A stretch of 64,000 nucleotides of DNA, taken from NCBI RefSeq assembly GCF_026016465.1, contig NZ_CP100390.1, positions 2,022,001 to 2,086,000 of the forward strand, written 5' to 3'. The notes beneath the pieces were generated by a model. It made no database searches. It was not told the origin of the DNA and worked only from the letters and a program-made list of their open reading frames with translations. Numbering within the stretch: the first letter of the stretch is position 1; each line of letters begins with the position of its first letter. The stretch is from Alkalimarinus alittae. Its GTDB lineage: Bacteria > Pseudomonadota > Gammaproteobacteria > Pseudomonadales > Oleiphilaceae. Both the position numbers and the translations under genes were made by a program. Below, piece by piece: positions 43,953-53,444 of the stretch.

Positions 43953-44526
43953 TAGTAATTGCGTTGAGCATATTACGTGCAATAATTTTAAATTTAAGCT
44001 TCAGCATTAGACATCGTCAATACACATTGATCTCGACTGTTTAATGACGTTTAGAAAGGGTGAAAATAGCAACCTTTTATCCCTTTTTAGAAGGGGAACC
44101 AAGTCAATACTATCTCTTTAAATCAATAGACCTATTTAGAGATAGTAATAATGAAGACAAATTGTCAACGGTAACTGAATTTTGACCCACTTTGGCGGTT
44201 AAACGGTAATTTAAAATTGACCCACCCTTAGCGATTTTATCGTTAATTTATTTAATCTTATTTTGAGCTGATACTGGTACTATTCCCGTCGCTTATTTCC
44301 CTTTTAATTGATAACTCTATGCTGACGCCGTTATTTATTTAGACAAAAAATGCGTATTTGACTGAAGGCCATTTTTGATGAACTGCTTCATGTAGAGCTA
44401 TTTTCACTATCAAATTGAATTATGAGCTGAATATAGCTATTATTCGGCTCATATGTAGAGTTGAATGATGATTGTATTCGGCTCATTCTAAGAGATAGTT
44501 AAGCTTAACTCTGGCGTAAGAAATAG
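43953..44526. other. Gap at the right edge of the island
   Basis: About 570 bp without a supported gene. It contains an inverted repeat, ACTATCTCT with AGAGATAGT at 44109-44146, and the solitary IS21-like end described separately. No tRNA-Leu 3'-end repeat is seen. Confidence 0.5.
44163..44228. mobile_element. Solitary IS21-like terminal fragment
   Basis: TGTCAACGGTAACTG begins a segment with two 25-bp direct repeats: 44169-44193 (CGGTAACTGAATTTTGACCC...) and 44204-44228 (CGGTAATTTAAAATTGACCC...). This layout is typical of the ends of one IS21 subgroup. No transposase gene or second end is found, so it is a remnant or a solo end. It is different from the intact IS21 element in the window. 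Confidence 0.5.
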
Positions 44527-45993
44527 TTATTTGGACACAGATATATCTACAGGAATAATATATAAATGATTACCGTCAATGGCGTTGCTGTTTAGCATTT
44601 TCTGTTCAAGCTCGCCTGAGCTAGTTGACCACGTAGCAAAATCATCGTCATTAAGAACCCCCAAATAATTGTCATTGATCACCCATAAGCCTTCCATCTT
44701 GTCATGTGGGTAGTCGACTTCAGCGACCATATCAACCACAAGCGACTTTTCTACAGGAACGATATTATTAGCGGCAAGTGTTGACCAATCACCATCAGCT
44801 AATACCTGTTCTTCTAGTGTATTGCCATTGATCGTTAAACCTAGGTTTTCGTCTTGTATAAGGTTGCCAGTGTTTTCAATTGATTCTAAATCAGTACCTG
44901 TGCTTAAGTCTAAACGATATACATGCTTCATCGCGTCTAGATTTGCAGCGCCACTGCCTTTCGGCCCACCGTAAAGAAAGCTACCATCGCGTTCTATAAC
45001 TAAAAACTCTGTTGCACTGAGGGCCGAAATTTCTGAATTAGAATTTTCAGGCTTTTCTTGTTTGTATAAATACTGATGAGATTCGCCAGTATCTATGTTG
45101 ACCGTGACAATGCGAGTGATATCCAAACTTTTGACAGATTTACTGGGGAGGTACAAGGTCGATTGCATGATACCCACTAAGGTTTTCTCATCAGGGGTAA
45201 TGGTTAACCCTTCCATGCCTCGGTTTGCACGACGATATGAAAACTCGTTAGGCAAATAATGTGTCACCCTGTTATCTGCAGTGAAAGCATTAATACGCTC
45301 AATTTCTTTGCCTTCAGCATTAAAGTGCACTAAGTGTGGGCCATATTCATCACTGACCCAAAAGCTACCATCGCTCAACACCACCAAACCTTCTGGGTCA
45401 AGTCCGTAATCATCAAGCTTTATCGGGTTGGTCGATGCATTATAAGGTAAACTGCTATCCACCAAAACAGGTGACCCGTCAGATGTGTAAGGTGTTTCGC
45501 CTGTGCCCCCTAATGCAGAACTATTAGGAAGGCCCGTGATGAGTGTGCCATCTGGGCGCTTTAACAAAGTGGTTTTGATGAGCGAGACTTCGCCGGTTAT
45601 GCCAACCTCGAATAAACCAATGCGTGGTGTATACTCTGGAGAGGGAAATTTTTTACCCTTACCGTAATCGCCCGTAAATGTAGCGTTCGGGCCGCGGTCT
45701 GTTAGAGCGTAAAAACGGTTATTGCGTTTGGGGTCTTTGGTCATAGCAGAACCAAACCCACCGTTGCGCACTTCAAAAGGTACACCGGTATTGACATCTA
45801 TTAAATCTGACCGCAAAACGGTGTAGGGTAAATCGGCACCATCAACTGAAAAATTTTCGATAAATGCTTCTGCAGACGTTTCTATTTCTTTTTCTGTGTT
45901 GGGTGCTTGTTTATTTGATGAGTCTGAGCTGCATCCAGATAAGCTAATGATGCATGAAAGGCTGGCGGATAATAGTGTTTTATTAGAAAGCAT
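44527..45993 (-). CDS. Phytase-like esterase lipoprotein
   Basis: Exported lipoprotein of the esterase-like-activity-of-phytase family (beta-propeller). The signal runs MLSNKTLLSASLSCIISLSG, with Cys at lipobox SLSGC. Family features are RNGGFGSAMTKDPKR, FYALTDRGPNATF, LDPEGLVVLSDGSFWVSDEY and NRGMEGLTITPDEKTLVG. The frame extends to 46017, but ATG 45993 gives a proper signal peptide and has AGGAC upstream. About 490 residues. Substrate unknown. Probably a chromosomal gene just past the island edge. Confidence 0.82.
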   Translation of the reverse strand: MLSNKTLLSASLSCIISLSGCSSDSSNKQAPNTEKEIETSAEAFIENFSVDGADLPYTVLRSDLIDVNTGVPFEVRNGGFGSAMTKDPKRNNRFYALTDRGPNATFTGDYGKGKKFPSPEYTPRIGLFEVGITGEVSLIKTTLLKRPDGTLITGLPNSSALGGTGETPYTSDGSPVLVDSSLPYNASTNPIKLDDYGLDPEGLVVLSDGSFWVSDEYGPHLVHFNAEGKEIERINAFTADNRVTHYLPNEFSYRRANRGMEGLTITPDEKTLVGIMQSTLYLPSKSVKSLDITRIVTVNIDTGESHQYLYKQEKPENSNSEISALSATEFLVIERDGSFLYGGPKGSGAANLDAMKHVYRLDLSTGTDLESIENTGNLIQDENLGLTINGNTLEEQVLADGDWSTLAANNIVPVEKSLVVDMVAEVDYPHDKMEGLWVINDNYLGVLNDDDFATWSTSSGELEQKMLNSNAIDGNHLYIIPVDISVSK

Positions 45994-46171
45994 TGATATT
46001 GTGTCCTGAAGAGTCATTATTGATAAAGGTTTGTATTAAGTTTTTAAATAGGCTGAGTGAGGATAAGTGGGGAGTGTGAATAAAGGATGACAGTGTGTTT
46101 CCCCCAAGGGGAATAATATTCGTACACTTTTAGGTATAATGACTGTCTACTAAATACATCTGGAGTGTTAC

Positions 46172-46927
46172 ATGCTTAAAGCCTTGTTTTTCGATATGGA
46201 CGAAACCCTCTGCGATACGCAAGGTGCAAATGAGCAAGCTCAGCATTTAATGGGAGAGGCGGCTAAGCAAACGTTTGCCAATATTGATGGACAACGGTTT
46301 GCCAAAGAGTATGTAACGGGAATCTATCGAGAATGGTCTGACGAGCAACGTGCGCGTTATATGCCTATTATTGAGACCAAGGGAGAGGGGGCGTTTCGTT
46401 TGCAGCTAATACGCGACCTATTGGCTGACCAGCATATAGATGATGTTAGTGACGACGTAGCGATGATGTTACAAGAAAAATTTGATGCGGATCGTATTGC
46501 AGCGTTTTCTTTTTACCCAGGAATAGCTGACTTTTTAATACAAGCGCGAAAACTGTTTACCTTGGTGGTTATTACTAATGGTCCTGAATTTTCGCAAATA
46601 CCTAAAGTTGAAGCGGTTAATATGGCAGATTATGTTGACCATATAATCATTGGTGGGCAAGAACCTGAACAAAAGCCCGCTGCCTCCATTTTTGAAAAAG
46701 CACTCACCTTAGCAAATTGCCAAGCACATGAAGTAGTTCACGTAGGAGATAGCTTAGCGGCGGATATAGTGGGTGCACACAACAGCGGCATAACTTCAGT
46801 GTGGATTCAGCACCAACAGCCACTCGATGCCGAATTAGGTATTAATCCGCACCATACCGTGATGCATCCAAGCGAAATTCCGGCTTTTATACGCAATTTA
46901 CATGAGTCTTCAGCCCCGTCTTTGTAG
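46172..46927 (+). CDS. HAD-family phosphatase (YjjG/NANP-like)
   Basis: Cytosolic haloacid-dehalogenase-type hydrolase, 251 residues. Motif I is LFFDMDETLCDT (nucleophile Asp8 and Asp10), motif II VVITNGPE, motif III Lys in EPEQKPAASIF and motif IV VHVGDSLAADIVGA. The helical cap between residues 15 and 95 places it in subclass I, like nucleotidase YjjG or N-acylneuraminate-9-phosphatase. Substrate not predictable. Monocistronic. Confidence 0.88.
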   Translation: MLKALFFDMDETLCDTQGANEQAQHLMGEAAKQTFANIDGQRFAKEYVTGIYREWSDEQRARYMPIIETKGEGAFRLQLIRDLLADQHIDDVSDDVAMMLQEKFDADRIAAFSFYPGIADFLIQARKLFTLVVITNGPEFSQIPKVEAVNMADYVDHIIIGGQEPEQKPAASIFEKALTLANCQAHEVVHVGDSLAADIVGAHNSGITSVWIQHQQPLDAELGINPHHTVMHPSEIPAFIRNLHESSAPSL

Positions 46928-47014
46928 ATGGGTATGTTCACCGACTCGCGTCGGAATATGGGTAAAGAATGAAACGTCATCATTAATCACTTTATAAATA
47001 AACGTTAATTTAAT

Positions 47015-47815
47015 ATGTTCAGTATTTTTAAGTCCAAACCATTAATAGAGCAGTCGAGTGCGGACTGGATATTTGAAGCATACGAGTGGGCGTTGACACA
47101 TTTTGATAGCCAAGAGTTTTTTGCGCGTAGTCGGCTTATTCAGCCCACTAATGAGTACTTTGCAGGCAGCGTGAGTAGTGTGCATGAAAAAGCTGAAACG
47201 GTTTATACACATACACGCCATTATGCGGGTTTAACGCATTGGCCATTTAAACTACAAGCGCCTGAATCTTATCAATATAAGCCATCTCCCCAGTTGGTGA
47301 TTGGGGGGAATGCTGAAATGCTTGCAAGGAATTCAGTAACGAATAGTATGTCTACTATTGCGAGCGAAGAGCTTTTGTATTTGACCTACAACCCTCAGCA
47401 AACACTGAAGCCGGAAGACTTATCATCTAGTTTTGCGCATATTATGGCTCAATATCTGGTTATTCAATCTCAGTATTTTCCACCGGGTGGGCCTGATTAT
47501 TTCGCAGAAGGTACAGAATTACTGGCCATATTTATGGGTTTTGGCGTGATGTTTGCCAATTCAGCTTACACGTTTCGGGGTGGTTGTGGCAGTTGTTATA
47601 ATGGGCAGTCTAATCGCCAGGCAACACTGTCAGAAAGCGAGGTGCTATTTTCTATGGCGCTTTATTGCAAGCTTAAACAGATACCCACCTCTGACGCGAC
47701 TCGATACCTTAAAAAACACTTAAAATCAGGCTATAAGCGCGCGTTAAAACAGATTAATCGCGAGCCAGAAAAATTAAACGCATTATTATCGTTTAGGCAT
47801 ATCGCTCGTGACTAA
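47015..47815 (+). CDS. Uncharacterised protein upstream of a YgjP-like gene
   Basis: 266 residues, no family I can name. No signal peptide. A possible metal site lies in RGGCGSCYNGQSNRQATLSE (C-x-x-C). Other stretches are LSSSFAHIMAQYLVI, PPGGPDYFAEGTELLAIFMGF and a basic C-terminus KKHLKSGYKRALKQINREP. The stop overlaps the next start by 8 bp, so it is translated together with the YgjP-like metallopeptidase. Confidence 0.65.
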   Translation: MFSIFKSKPLIEQSSADWIFEAYEWALTHFDSQEFFARSRLIQPTNEYFAGSVSSVHEKAETVYTHTRHYAGLTHWPFKLQAPESYQYKPSPQLVIGGNAEMLARNSVTNSMSTIASEELLYLTYNPQQTLKPEDLSSSFAHIMAQYLVIQSQYFPPGGPDYFAEGTELLAIFMGFGVMFANSAYTFRGGCGSCYNGQSNRQATLSESEVLFSMALYCKLKQIPTSDATRYLKKHLKSGYKRALKQINREPEKLNALLSFRHIARD

Positions 47816-48314
47816 AAACCTTAAATATCTATCGGGATACCCTGAAACCATTACCTCGCAAGTAGCGCGGCTGATTGAAGAGGAGCGGTTAGGGGACTTT
47901 TTATTAAAACGTTATCCAAAAGCACATGAAGTTCGAACAGATAAAGCGCTCTATAGCTATGTTGTCGATATTAAGAATGACTATATAAGAAAGTCACAGC
48001 CATTAAGTAAGGTTGTTTATGATGACAAAATTAATGTCATCAATCATGCGTTGGGGTTACATACGTTTGTATCGAGGGTGCAGGGGGGCAAGCTAAAAGC
48101 TAAGAATGAAATTAGAATTGCCTCAGTGTTTAAAGGCACGCCTATTGAATTTTTAAGAATGATCGCCGTACATGAATTAGCGCATTTAAAAGAGAAAGAT
48201 CATAATAAAGCGTTTTACAGCCTTTGCCGACATATGGAACCGAGCTACCATCAGCTAGAGTTAGATATGAGAATTTATTTAACTCACTTAGAACTGATAG
48301 GAAGACTTTATTGA
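47808..48314 (+). CDS. YgjP/DUF45-like metal-dependent hydrolase
   Basis: 168-residue putative zinc metallopeptidase of the YgjP/WLM group. The gluzincin motif is HELAH at residues 122-126, with further His132 and His141. The surrounding text IEFLRMIAVHELAHLKEKDH is the family signature, followed by FYSLCRHMEPSYHQLE. It starts at GTG 47808 inside the upstream gene's end (8-bp overlap). Function unknown. Converges on the DUF2860 gene with only 4 bp between stops. Confidence 0.82.
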   Translation: MTKNLKYLSGYPETITSQVARLIEEERLGDFLLKRYPKAHEVRTDKALYSYVVDIKNDYIRKSQPLSKVVYDDKINVINHALGLHTFVSRVQGGKLKAKNEIRIASVFKGTPIEFLRMIAVHELAHLKEKDHNKAFYSLCRHMEPSYHQLELDMRIYLTHLELIGRLY

Positions 48315-48318
48315 TTTA

Positions 48319-49368
48319 TCATCGCCACTCATACGTCGCGCCAATACCTAAACCTGCTCCGCTTCTGTTATAAAACGTAATATTGGAGTCAGTTTCTCCC
48401 CAAAATCCAATCGCCATTAGGCTCCAGTTATCGAGGTTAAATGGCTTCTTGTATTTATAGAGCGCAAATAAAGACGCTCTATCCGTTTTCTCTCGCTTAT
48501 TAAAAACAGGGTTGTCTATTGATGCTTTAAGTCGTCCGTACAGTGCTGTACCCGTAACCAGGTGGCGAGTTTTCCAGTAAATGACTTGTAGTCGAAGAGC
48601 GTATTCATCGTGGCCGTTTGCCTCACCTTTAGCATTTGCATGGGTGTACATGATGCCTGGCTGTATAATGACGTTATCGCTGATAGATAACATCTGGTCG
48701 ATAGTAACTCTTTGGTAAAATGCATCACGGTGAAGCTTTGAACGGTCGCTATCCGTGAGCTGAGCCAGAGAACTGCCACTCAATTCAGTGTCTATATCAC
48801 TATCGGCAAAGGCATACTGCACATCTAAGTAGCTTCCTGCGATATTTTTGAGCTTTATACGGCCACCTTGGGCTGTTTCATCCGTTTTTTCTCTTGTTTG
48901 ATTGGTAAGGTAAGGGTCTTTCCAGGTTTCACCGATAAATGGAAGCTTAGGAAAGTATGCAAGTGTGAGGATGGAATTATCTTCGAACTGATGAGACCCC
49001 CCCACTTCTATTTGAAAGGCCCCTTTACCGACATTCTCACGGCTATTACCAACATAATACTGAGTCTTAAGACTATCAAGAGTAAAATCTAATCGAGCGA
49101 GCGGGAGTAGTTGACCGCCACGGGTTTCTTTTCCTGAATTGGATAGGTTTGTGGTTACCGCATTATCGTCATCAACATTAAATTGAGATTGCTGTTGGGT
49201 GAATCCCACGGTTATTCCTAGATCAGCACCCCAGCCTGCTTTATCCGCAAGTGGGCGAGCGGCCGCATTACTTGATACCGAAATTAGGTTTATCGTTAAT
49301 AGGGCGTAGGCAGCATAAAATAATCGAGTTGATGAGCTTCGGGTAACGTGAAACATTAATAATCTCAT
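48319..49368 (-). CDS. DUF2860 outer-membrane protein
   Basis: Predicted beta-barrel of 349 residues in the DUF2860 family. The signal peptide has the hydrophobic stretch LFYAAYALLTINLISVSS and cleavage near SNAAA. Typical features are GWGADLGITVGFTQQQSQFN, TQYYVGNSRENVGKGAFQIE and LTLAYFPKLPFIGETWKDPY. Alternating amphipathic strands continue to the C-terminal TYEWR. Start uncertain between M1 and M5. Probably monocistronic and divergent from yqhD. Confidence 0.82.
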   Translation of the reverse strand: MRLLMFHVTRSSSTRLFYAAYALLTINLISVSSNAAARPLADKAGWGADLGITVGFTQQQSQFNVDDDNAVTTNLSNSGKETRGGQLLPLARLDFTLDSLKTQYYVGNSRENVGKGAFQIEVGGSHQFEDNSILTLAYFPKLPFIGETWKDPYLTNQTREKTDETAQGGRIKLKNIAGSYLDVQYAFADSDIDTELSGSSLAQLTDSDRSKLHRDAFYQRVTIDQMLSISDNVIIQPGIMYTHANAKGEANGHDEYALRLQVIYWKTRHLVTGTALYGRLKASIDNPVFNKREKTDRASLFALYKYKKPFNLDNWSLMAIGFWGETDSNITFYNRSGAGLGIGATYEWR

Positions 49369-49679
49369 TGAGTTTTAAGAAAATTGAGGTGTTATTTTGA
49401 TGGCTCTATAAATAAGTGGGGAATGATAAAGATAGATGGTTTAAAAAGCTAACGGCTTTTGGTAAGTACTTTGTAAGCGTGTTTGATGGTGTGGGGATTA
49501 AGGCCTTATCATTAAGACAATTCTTAATGGTGCAGTATGATTGTATAAATATTTGAAACAATAAATTCAATTCGTTATGCATTGTTAGAACGTAATTTAA
49601 TGCATAGACTAGATTAACTGTAAAACGAAGTGACATCGTTAATTGGAATTTAATCCGTATACACATTTAGGATCTTAAT
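49369..49679. other. Intergenic region between DUF2860 gene and yqhD
   Basis: About 310 bp, AT-rich, between divergent genes. It presumably holds both promoters. No distinct motif recognised. Confidence 0.4.
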
Positions 49680-50837
49680 ATGTTGAACTTTACTTTTCAT
49701 AACCCAACCAGAATTCATTTTGGTGAAGGCCAAATAAAAGCAATTACTAAAGAAATACCAGCCGATGCGAAAGTGTTGGTTACTTATGGTGGCGGCTCGA
49801 TCAAAAAGAATGGCGTGTATGACCAAGTATCAGAAGCGCTTAAAGATCACACATGGTTTGAGTTTTCAGGCATTGAGCCCAACCCGAGCTATGATACCTT
49901 AATAAAAGCATTGGATATTATTAAAGCGCATCAGGTTGATTATCTCCTAGCTGTCGGTGGTGGTTCTGTAGTTGATGGTACTAAGTTTATCGCAGCGGCA
50001 GCCAAATATAGCAATGGCGACCCTTGGGATATCGTAGCAAAGCAACAGAAAGTAACGGCGGCGCTCCCTATTGGTGCTGTTTTAACGTTACCTGCTACAG
50101 GGTCTGAAACGAACACTGGGGCCGTGGTAACGCGAGATGGCAATAAGCTACCGTTTAGTAGCCCATTAGTTAGACCTTTATTTGCTGTACTTGATCCTGC
50201 TGTAACGCTCACATTGTCTGATCGTCAGATAAGTAATGGTGTGGTTGATGCCTTTGTACATACGATGGAGCAGTATCTAACGTATTCTGTTGATGGCAAA
50301 GTACAAGACCGCATTTCTGAGGGCTTGCTCTTAACCTTAATCGAAGAAGGGCCAAAAGCGCTAACCGAAGAGAACAAGCATAACCTCGACGTACGCGCGA
50401 ATATTATGTGGTCAGCAACACTTGCATTAAATGGATTAATCGGCGCGGGTGTTCCTCAAGATTGGGCAACACACATGATTGGTCACGAATTAACTGGCGG
50501 TTATGGTATCGACCATGCTAGAACTTTATCGATTGTATTACCGGGGGTAATGAAGGTATGTCGAGACGCTAAGGCAGGCAAATTACTGCAGTATGCCGAG
50601 CGTGTATGGGGTGTCACTGAAGGTGATGACAATAGCCGGATTGATAAGGCTATAGCGTTAACGGAAGGATTCTTTAAGCAAATGGGTGTACCTACACGTT
50701 TGTCAGATGTTGATCTAGCTGAGTCTGACATTGATGACATAATGGTCAAGCTAGAGCAGCATGGCATGGTGGCTCTAGGTGAGCGACGAGAAGTTACACC
50801 TGAAGTAAGTCGTAAGATATTACAGGCAGCACTTTAG
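49680..50837 (+). CDS. yqhD: NADPH-dependent iron-containing alcohol/aldehyde dehydrogenase (YqhD type)
   Basis: Cytosolic group III alcohol dehydrogenase that reduces short aldehydes with NADPH, protecting against reactive aldehydes. The nucleotide-binding motif is LLAVGGGSVVDGTKFIAAA. Metal ligands lie in SNGVVDAFVHTMEQYLT and THMIGHELTGGYGIDHART. The 385-residue length matches E. coli YqhD (387). It is followed by a palindrome that separates it from the convergent kinase gene. Confidence 0.92.
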   Translation: MLNFTFHNPTRIHFGEGQIKAITKEIPADAKVLVTYGGGSIKKNGVYDQVSEALKDHTWFEFSGIEPNPSYDTLIKALDIIKAHQVDYLLAVGGGSVVDGTKFIAAAAKYSNGDPWDIVAKQQKVTAALPIGAVLTLPATGSETNTGAVVTRDGNKLPFSSPLVRPLFAVLDPAVTLTLSDRQISNGVVDAFVHTMEQYLTYSVDGKVQDRISEGLLLTLIEEGPKALTEENKHNLDVRANIMWSATLALNGLIGAGVPQDWATHMIGHELTGGYGIDHARTLSIVLPGVMKVCRDAKAGKLLQYAERVWGVTEGDDNSRIDKAIALTEGFFKQMGVPTRLSDVDLAESDIDDIMVKLEQHGMVALGERREVTPEVSRKILQAAL

Positions 50838-50856
50838 GTTTCAGTTTAGGTCTAAC

Positions 50857-50882
50857 GAATGGCCTCTAATTAGAGGCCATTC
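50857..50882. terminator. 26-bp perfect palindrome between yqhD and kinase gene
   Basis: GAATGGCCTCTAA and its complement TTAGAGGCCATTC without spacer. It sits between the two stop codons and probably terminates both genes. Confidence 0.65.
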
Positions 50883-50907
50883 TTCATAGGCTTTCTATCA
50901 AAGCGGT

Positions 50908-53289
50908 TTATTCTACTGGTTCATCAGAGTCTTCAGGTCGGTCGATCCACTTTTTAAGCACCGATAACAAATCATGGCGATCATAAGGCTTTGTAATGTA
51001 ATCATTCATGCCTGCGCTATAACACTTCTCTCTGTCGCCATGCATCACGTTAGCCGTTACAGCAATAATTGGCAGGCGTTCTTTTCTTAATTCTGTGCGA
51101 ATATACTGGGTTGCCTCGTAGCCATCCATAACCGGCATGTGGCAATCCATTAATATCGCATCAAACGAATGAGCTTTCACTAAATCGACGGCTTCTTTAC
51201 CGTTTAAAGCAATCATCACCTGATAACCAAGCTTGGTTAAAATGGCTTTAGCAACCATCTGGTTAACCTGGTTATCTTCTACTAATAATACTGAATGACC
51301 TTCACCTGCCTTAGGGTTGTCATTATTACTAACCTGAGTGGTTTTTGTGCCAAGCCCTATTGTTTTAAGGAGTGTTTTTTCAAGATTAGAGCGACTATAC
51401 GGTGAGTGTAAGTGGCAACCATAGAATAAACGATGCTGACTATCTTTATTGGTCGCAAAATTAATTCCCGAAATTAGGATGATATGGTCTCTAGGCACTT
51501 TATCGTTTATTAGATTGCAAATGAGAGGTTCATCAATTAATACGATGGTCTTTTCGGGTGCGTTAATTGAAATAGATAAATCATTGAGCTTTGATTTGTC
51601 GGAATATGCCCGAATTTTAAGGTGCAGATTCCAATGTTGTAATTGCTTAATAAGATTAATGAACTGACTGTTATCATCTCGATGAATGACAAGAAATTCA
51701 TAGTTATCCAGTTGAGTATTAATGGTGGATTGCTTTGAATTTAAGTCAACTTCAAGCGGTATCTTCGTTGTGAAGCAGCTACCTTTACCTTCAATTGACT
51801 CTACGGTAAGGCTGCCTTGCATGTGGGTGACGAGCTGACGACAAAGCGCCAAACCTAAACCTGTTCCACCATATTTTCGAGTAGTATCGGAGTAAGCTTG
51901 TGAGAACGGTGCAAAGATTTTCTCTGTTGAGTCAGAAGGGATACCGATACCTGTATCAATGACCTGCACAACGGTATAGCCACTATCAATGAATAGCTTA
52001 ATCGTGACGGTGCCATGCTCAGTAAACTTGATGGCATTGCCTGTTAAATTGCTCACTACTTGGCGGAGTCTTGTTGGATCACCATATACCGCTTCGGGGA
52101 ATCGGGGGTCAACATCAAGTACTAAATCGATGTGTTTAGCATGAGCATTTTGAGCAAGTAAGCTAGAAACCTCTTCTATCGTATGTCTAAGGTTGAAGCT
52201 AATAGATTCAAGTGTGAGCTTGCCAGACTCAACCTTCGAGATATCTAGAATATCATTGAGTAGATCAAGTAATGAAACCCCTGAGTTATATGCTACATCC
52301 AGCTGGCGTTTTTGACGGTCGCTGAGTGGTTCTTCCATGGTTAGGCTGATCATACCCAATACACCATTAAACGGGGTGCGTATCTCATGGCTCATATTGG
52401 CAAGAAAGTCTGCCCGAGCAGTTGCCCGTCGTATCGCTTCTTCTTTAGCGACCACTAATTCTTGATTGATCTTAATAAGTTGATCATTCTTATCGGATAG
52501 CTCTCGAGTACGTGTTTCAACGATTTGCTCTAGCTGTTCGGAATAGTGTTTAAGTCTCGACTCCGTTTTTCTTACCAGTTGAAGGCTGCGCTCTACTGTT
52601 TGTAAATGATCGTTAGTACTTTCAACCAAAATACCAATTTCATCATGTTGGTGTCCCTTAGGTACGGGTAAGCGAACTTTTTCTGGTGTTTCTGGGTCGA
52701 CTTCGCTAACCGCATTTATAACTTTTAGCAGGGGTTTGGTGAGCATCACATAGAAAACTAGTAGCAATAAAGCGGAAAGCGCTAAGCTTTTGATAAATCC
52801 AGATATTAATGTAAACGATGCGCGTTTTAAAAAGGCAATGCCTGAAGGGTAGGTATCAACAATAACATTAAGGTTGCCTAAGTTGATGTCAGACAGCTGC
52901 TGGACCGCTAAATGGGTACTGTAATACCGAGTGGGTTCGAATAATAAATCGCTAAGCCAGCGGTATGAAGTGCTAGTTAATTTACGGTGTTTACGAGCTA
53001 AGACACGATTATCGCTATCAATGATTTCGGCTTCAATAATAGACGGGTGTTTAAGCAAGCCACCGAGTAGTTCCTCTGCTAGCCTAGAGTCAATATTGTA
53101 GGCTATCTGAGAGGCGGGCGTATGGCTAATGGTAATAAGCGCTTGAATGTCTCGGTCGAGCGCTGATTTTTCGTTTATATAATCGAGCAGTACTTGGAAT
53201 AAATTTAAAACCATGCCCAACGCTAATGCAACCAGAACCGTATTTCTTGCCAGTTTAAATGACAGTCTATTTGATAAGTTGATTTTCAC
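50908..53289 (-). CDS. Orphan hybrid sensor histidine kinase
   Basis: Inner-membrane sensor of 793 residues. Membrane helices lie at about 17-38 and 164-184 with a periplasmic sensor between. A HAMP-like linker and coiled coil are at about 185-290, and HisKA has phospho-accepting His301 in FLANMSHEIRTPFNGVLGM. The HATPase domain is at about 410-520 (NLTGNAIKFTEHGT, VIDTGIGIPSD, YGGTGLGLALC). A degenerate receiver-like region is at about 525-645, and a true receiver at about 666-785 has Asp715 in AILMDCHMPVMDG. No HPt domain is present, so it would need a separate phosphotransfer protein. No regulator gene is adjacent. The sensed signal is unknown. Confidence 0.92.
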   Translation of the reverse strand: MKINLSNRLSFKLARNTVLVALALGMVLNLFQVLLDYINEKSALDRDIQALITISHTPASQIAYNIDSRLAEELLGGLLKHPSIIEAEIIDSDNRVLARKHRKLTSTSYRWLSDLLFEPTRYYSTHLAVQQLSDINLGNLNVIVDTYPSGIAFLKRASFTLISGFIKSLALSALLLLVFYVMLTKPLLKVINAVSEVDPETPEKVRLPVPKGHQHDEIGILVESTNDHLQTVERSLQLVRKTESRLKHYSEQLEQIVETRTRELSDKNDQLIKINQELVVAKEEAIRRATARADFLANMSHEIRTPFNGVLGMISLTMEEPLSDRQKRQLDVAYNSGVSLLDLLNDILDISKVESGKLTLESISFNLRHTIEEVSSLLAQNAHAKHIDLVLDVDPRFPEAVYGDPTRLRQVVSNLTGNAIKFTEHGTVTIKLFIDSGYTVVQVIDTGIGIPSDSTEKIFAPFSQAYSDTTRKYGGTGLGLALCRQLVTHMQGSLTVESIEGKGSCFTTKIPLEVDLNSKQSTINTQLDNYEFLVIHRDDNSQFINLIKQLQHWNLHLKIRAYSDKSKLNDLSISINAPEKTIVLIDEPLICNLINDKVPRDHIILISGINFATNKDSQHRLFYGCHLHSPYSRSNLEKTLLKTIGLGTKTTQVSNNDNPKAGEGHSVLLVEDNQVNQMVAKAILTKLGYQVMIALNGKEAVDLVKAHSFDAILMDCHMPVMDGYEATQYIRTELRKERLPIIAVTANVMHGDREKCYSAGMNDYITKPYDRHDLLSVLKKWIDRPEDSDEPVE

Positions 53290-53444
53290 TTAGCCGTTGA
53301 TCCTATTAAGCAGGTTGTCGTCCGTAGAGGGGCCTTTATACCTGAAAAAATGAACAAAACATACGACTTATAGCCGTTATCGGGTCATGGGTTAAATTTT
53401 TGACGTGCTATTCTGTGTTAATGTGTGTTTTGAAGACTAAGCCG

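Noticed and set aside
28257-44230. Calling the island a prophage
   Set aside because: No capsid, portal, terminase, tail or lysis gene is seen. Only integrases, AlpA regulators, an IS element and cargo are present.
49406-49666. Open frame of 86 codons between the DUF2860 gene and yqhD
   Set aside because: AT-rich promoter region of divergent genes, no ribosome site, no family.
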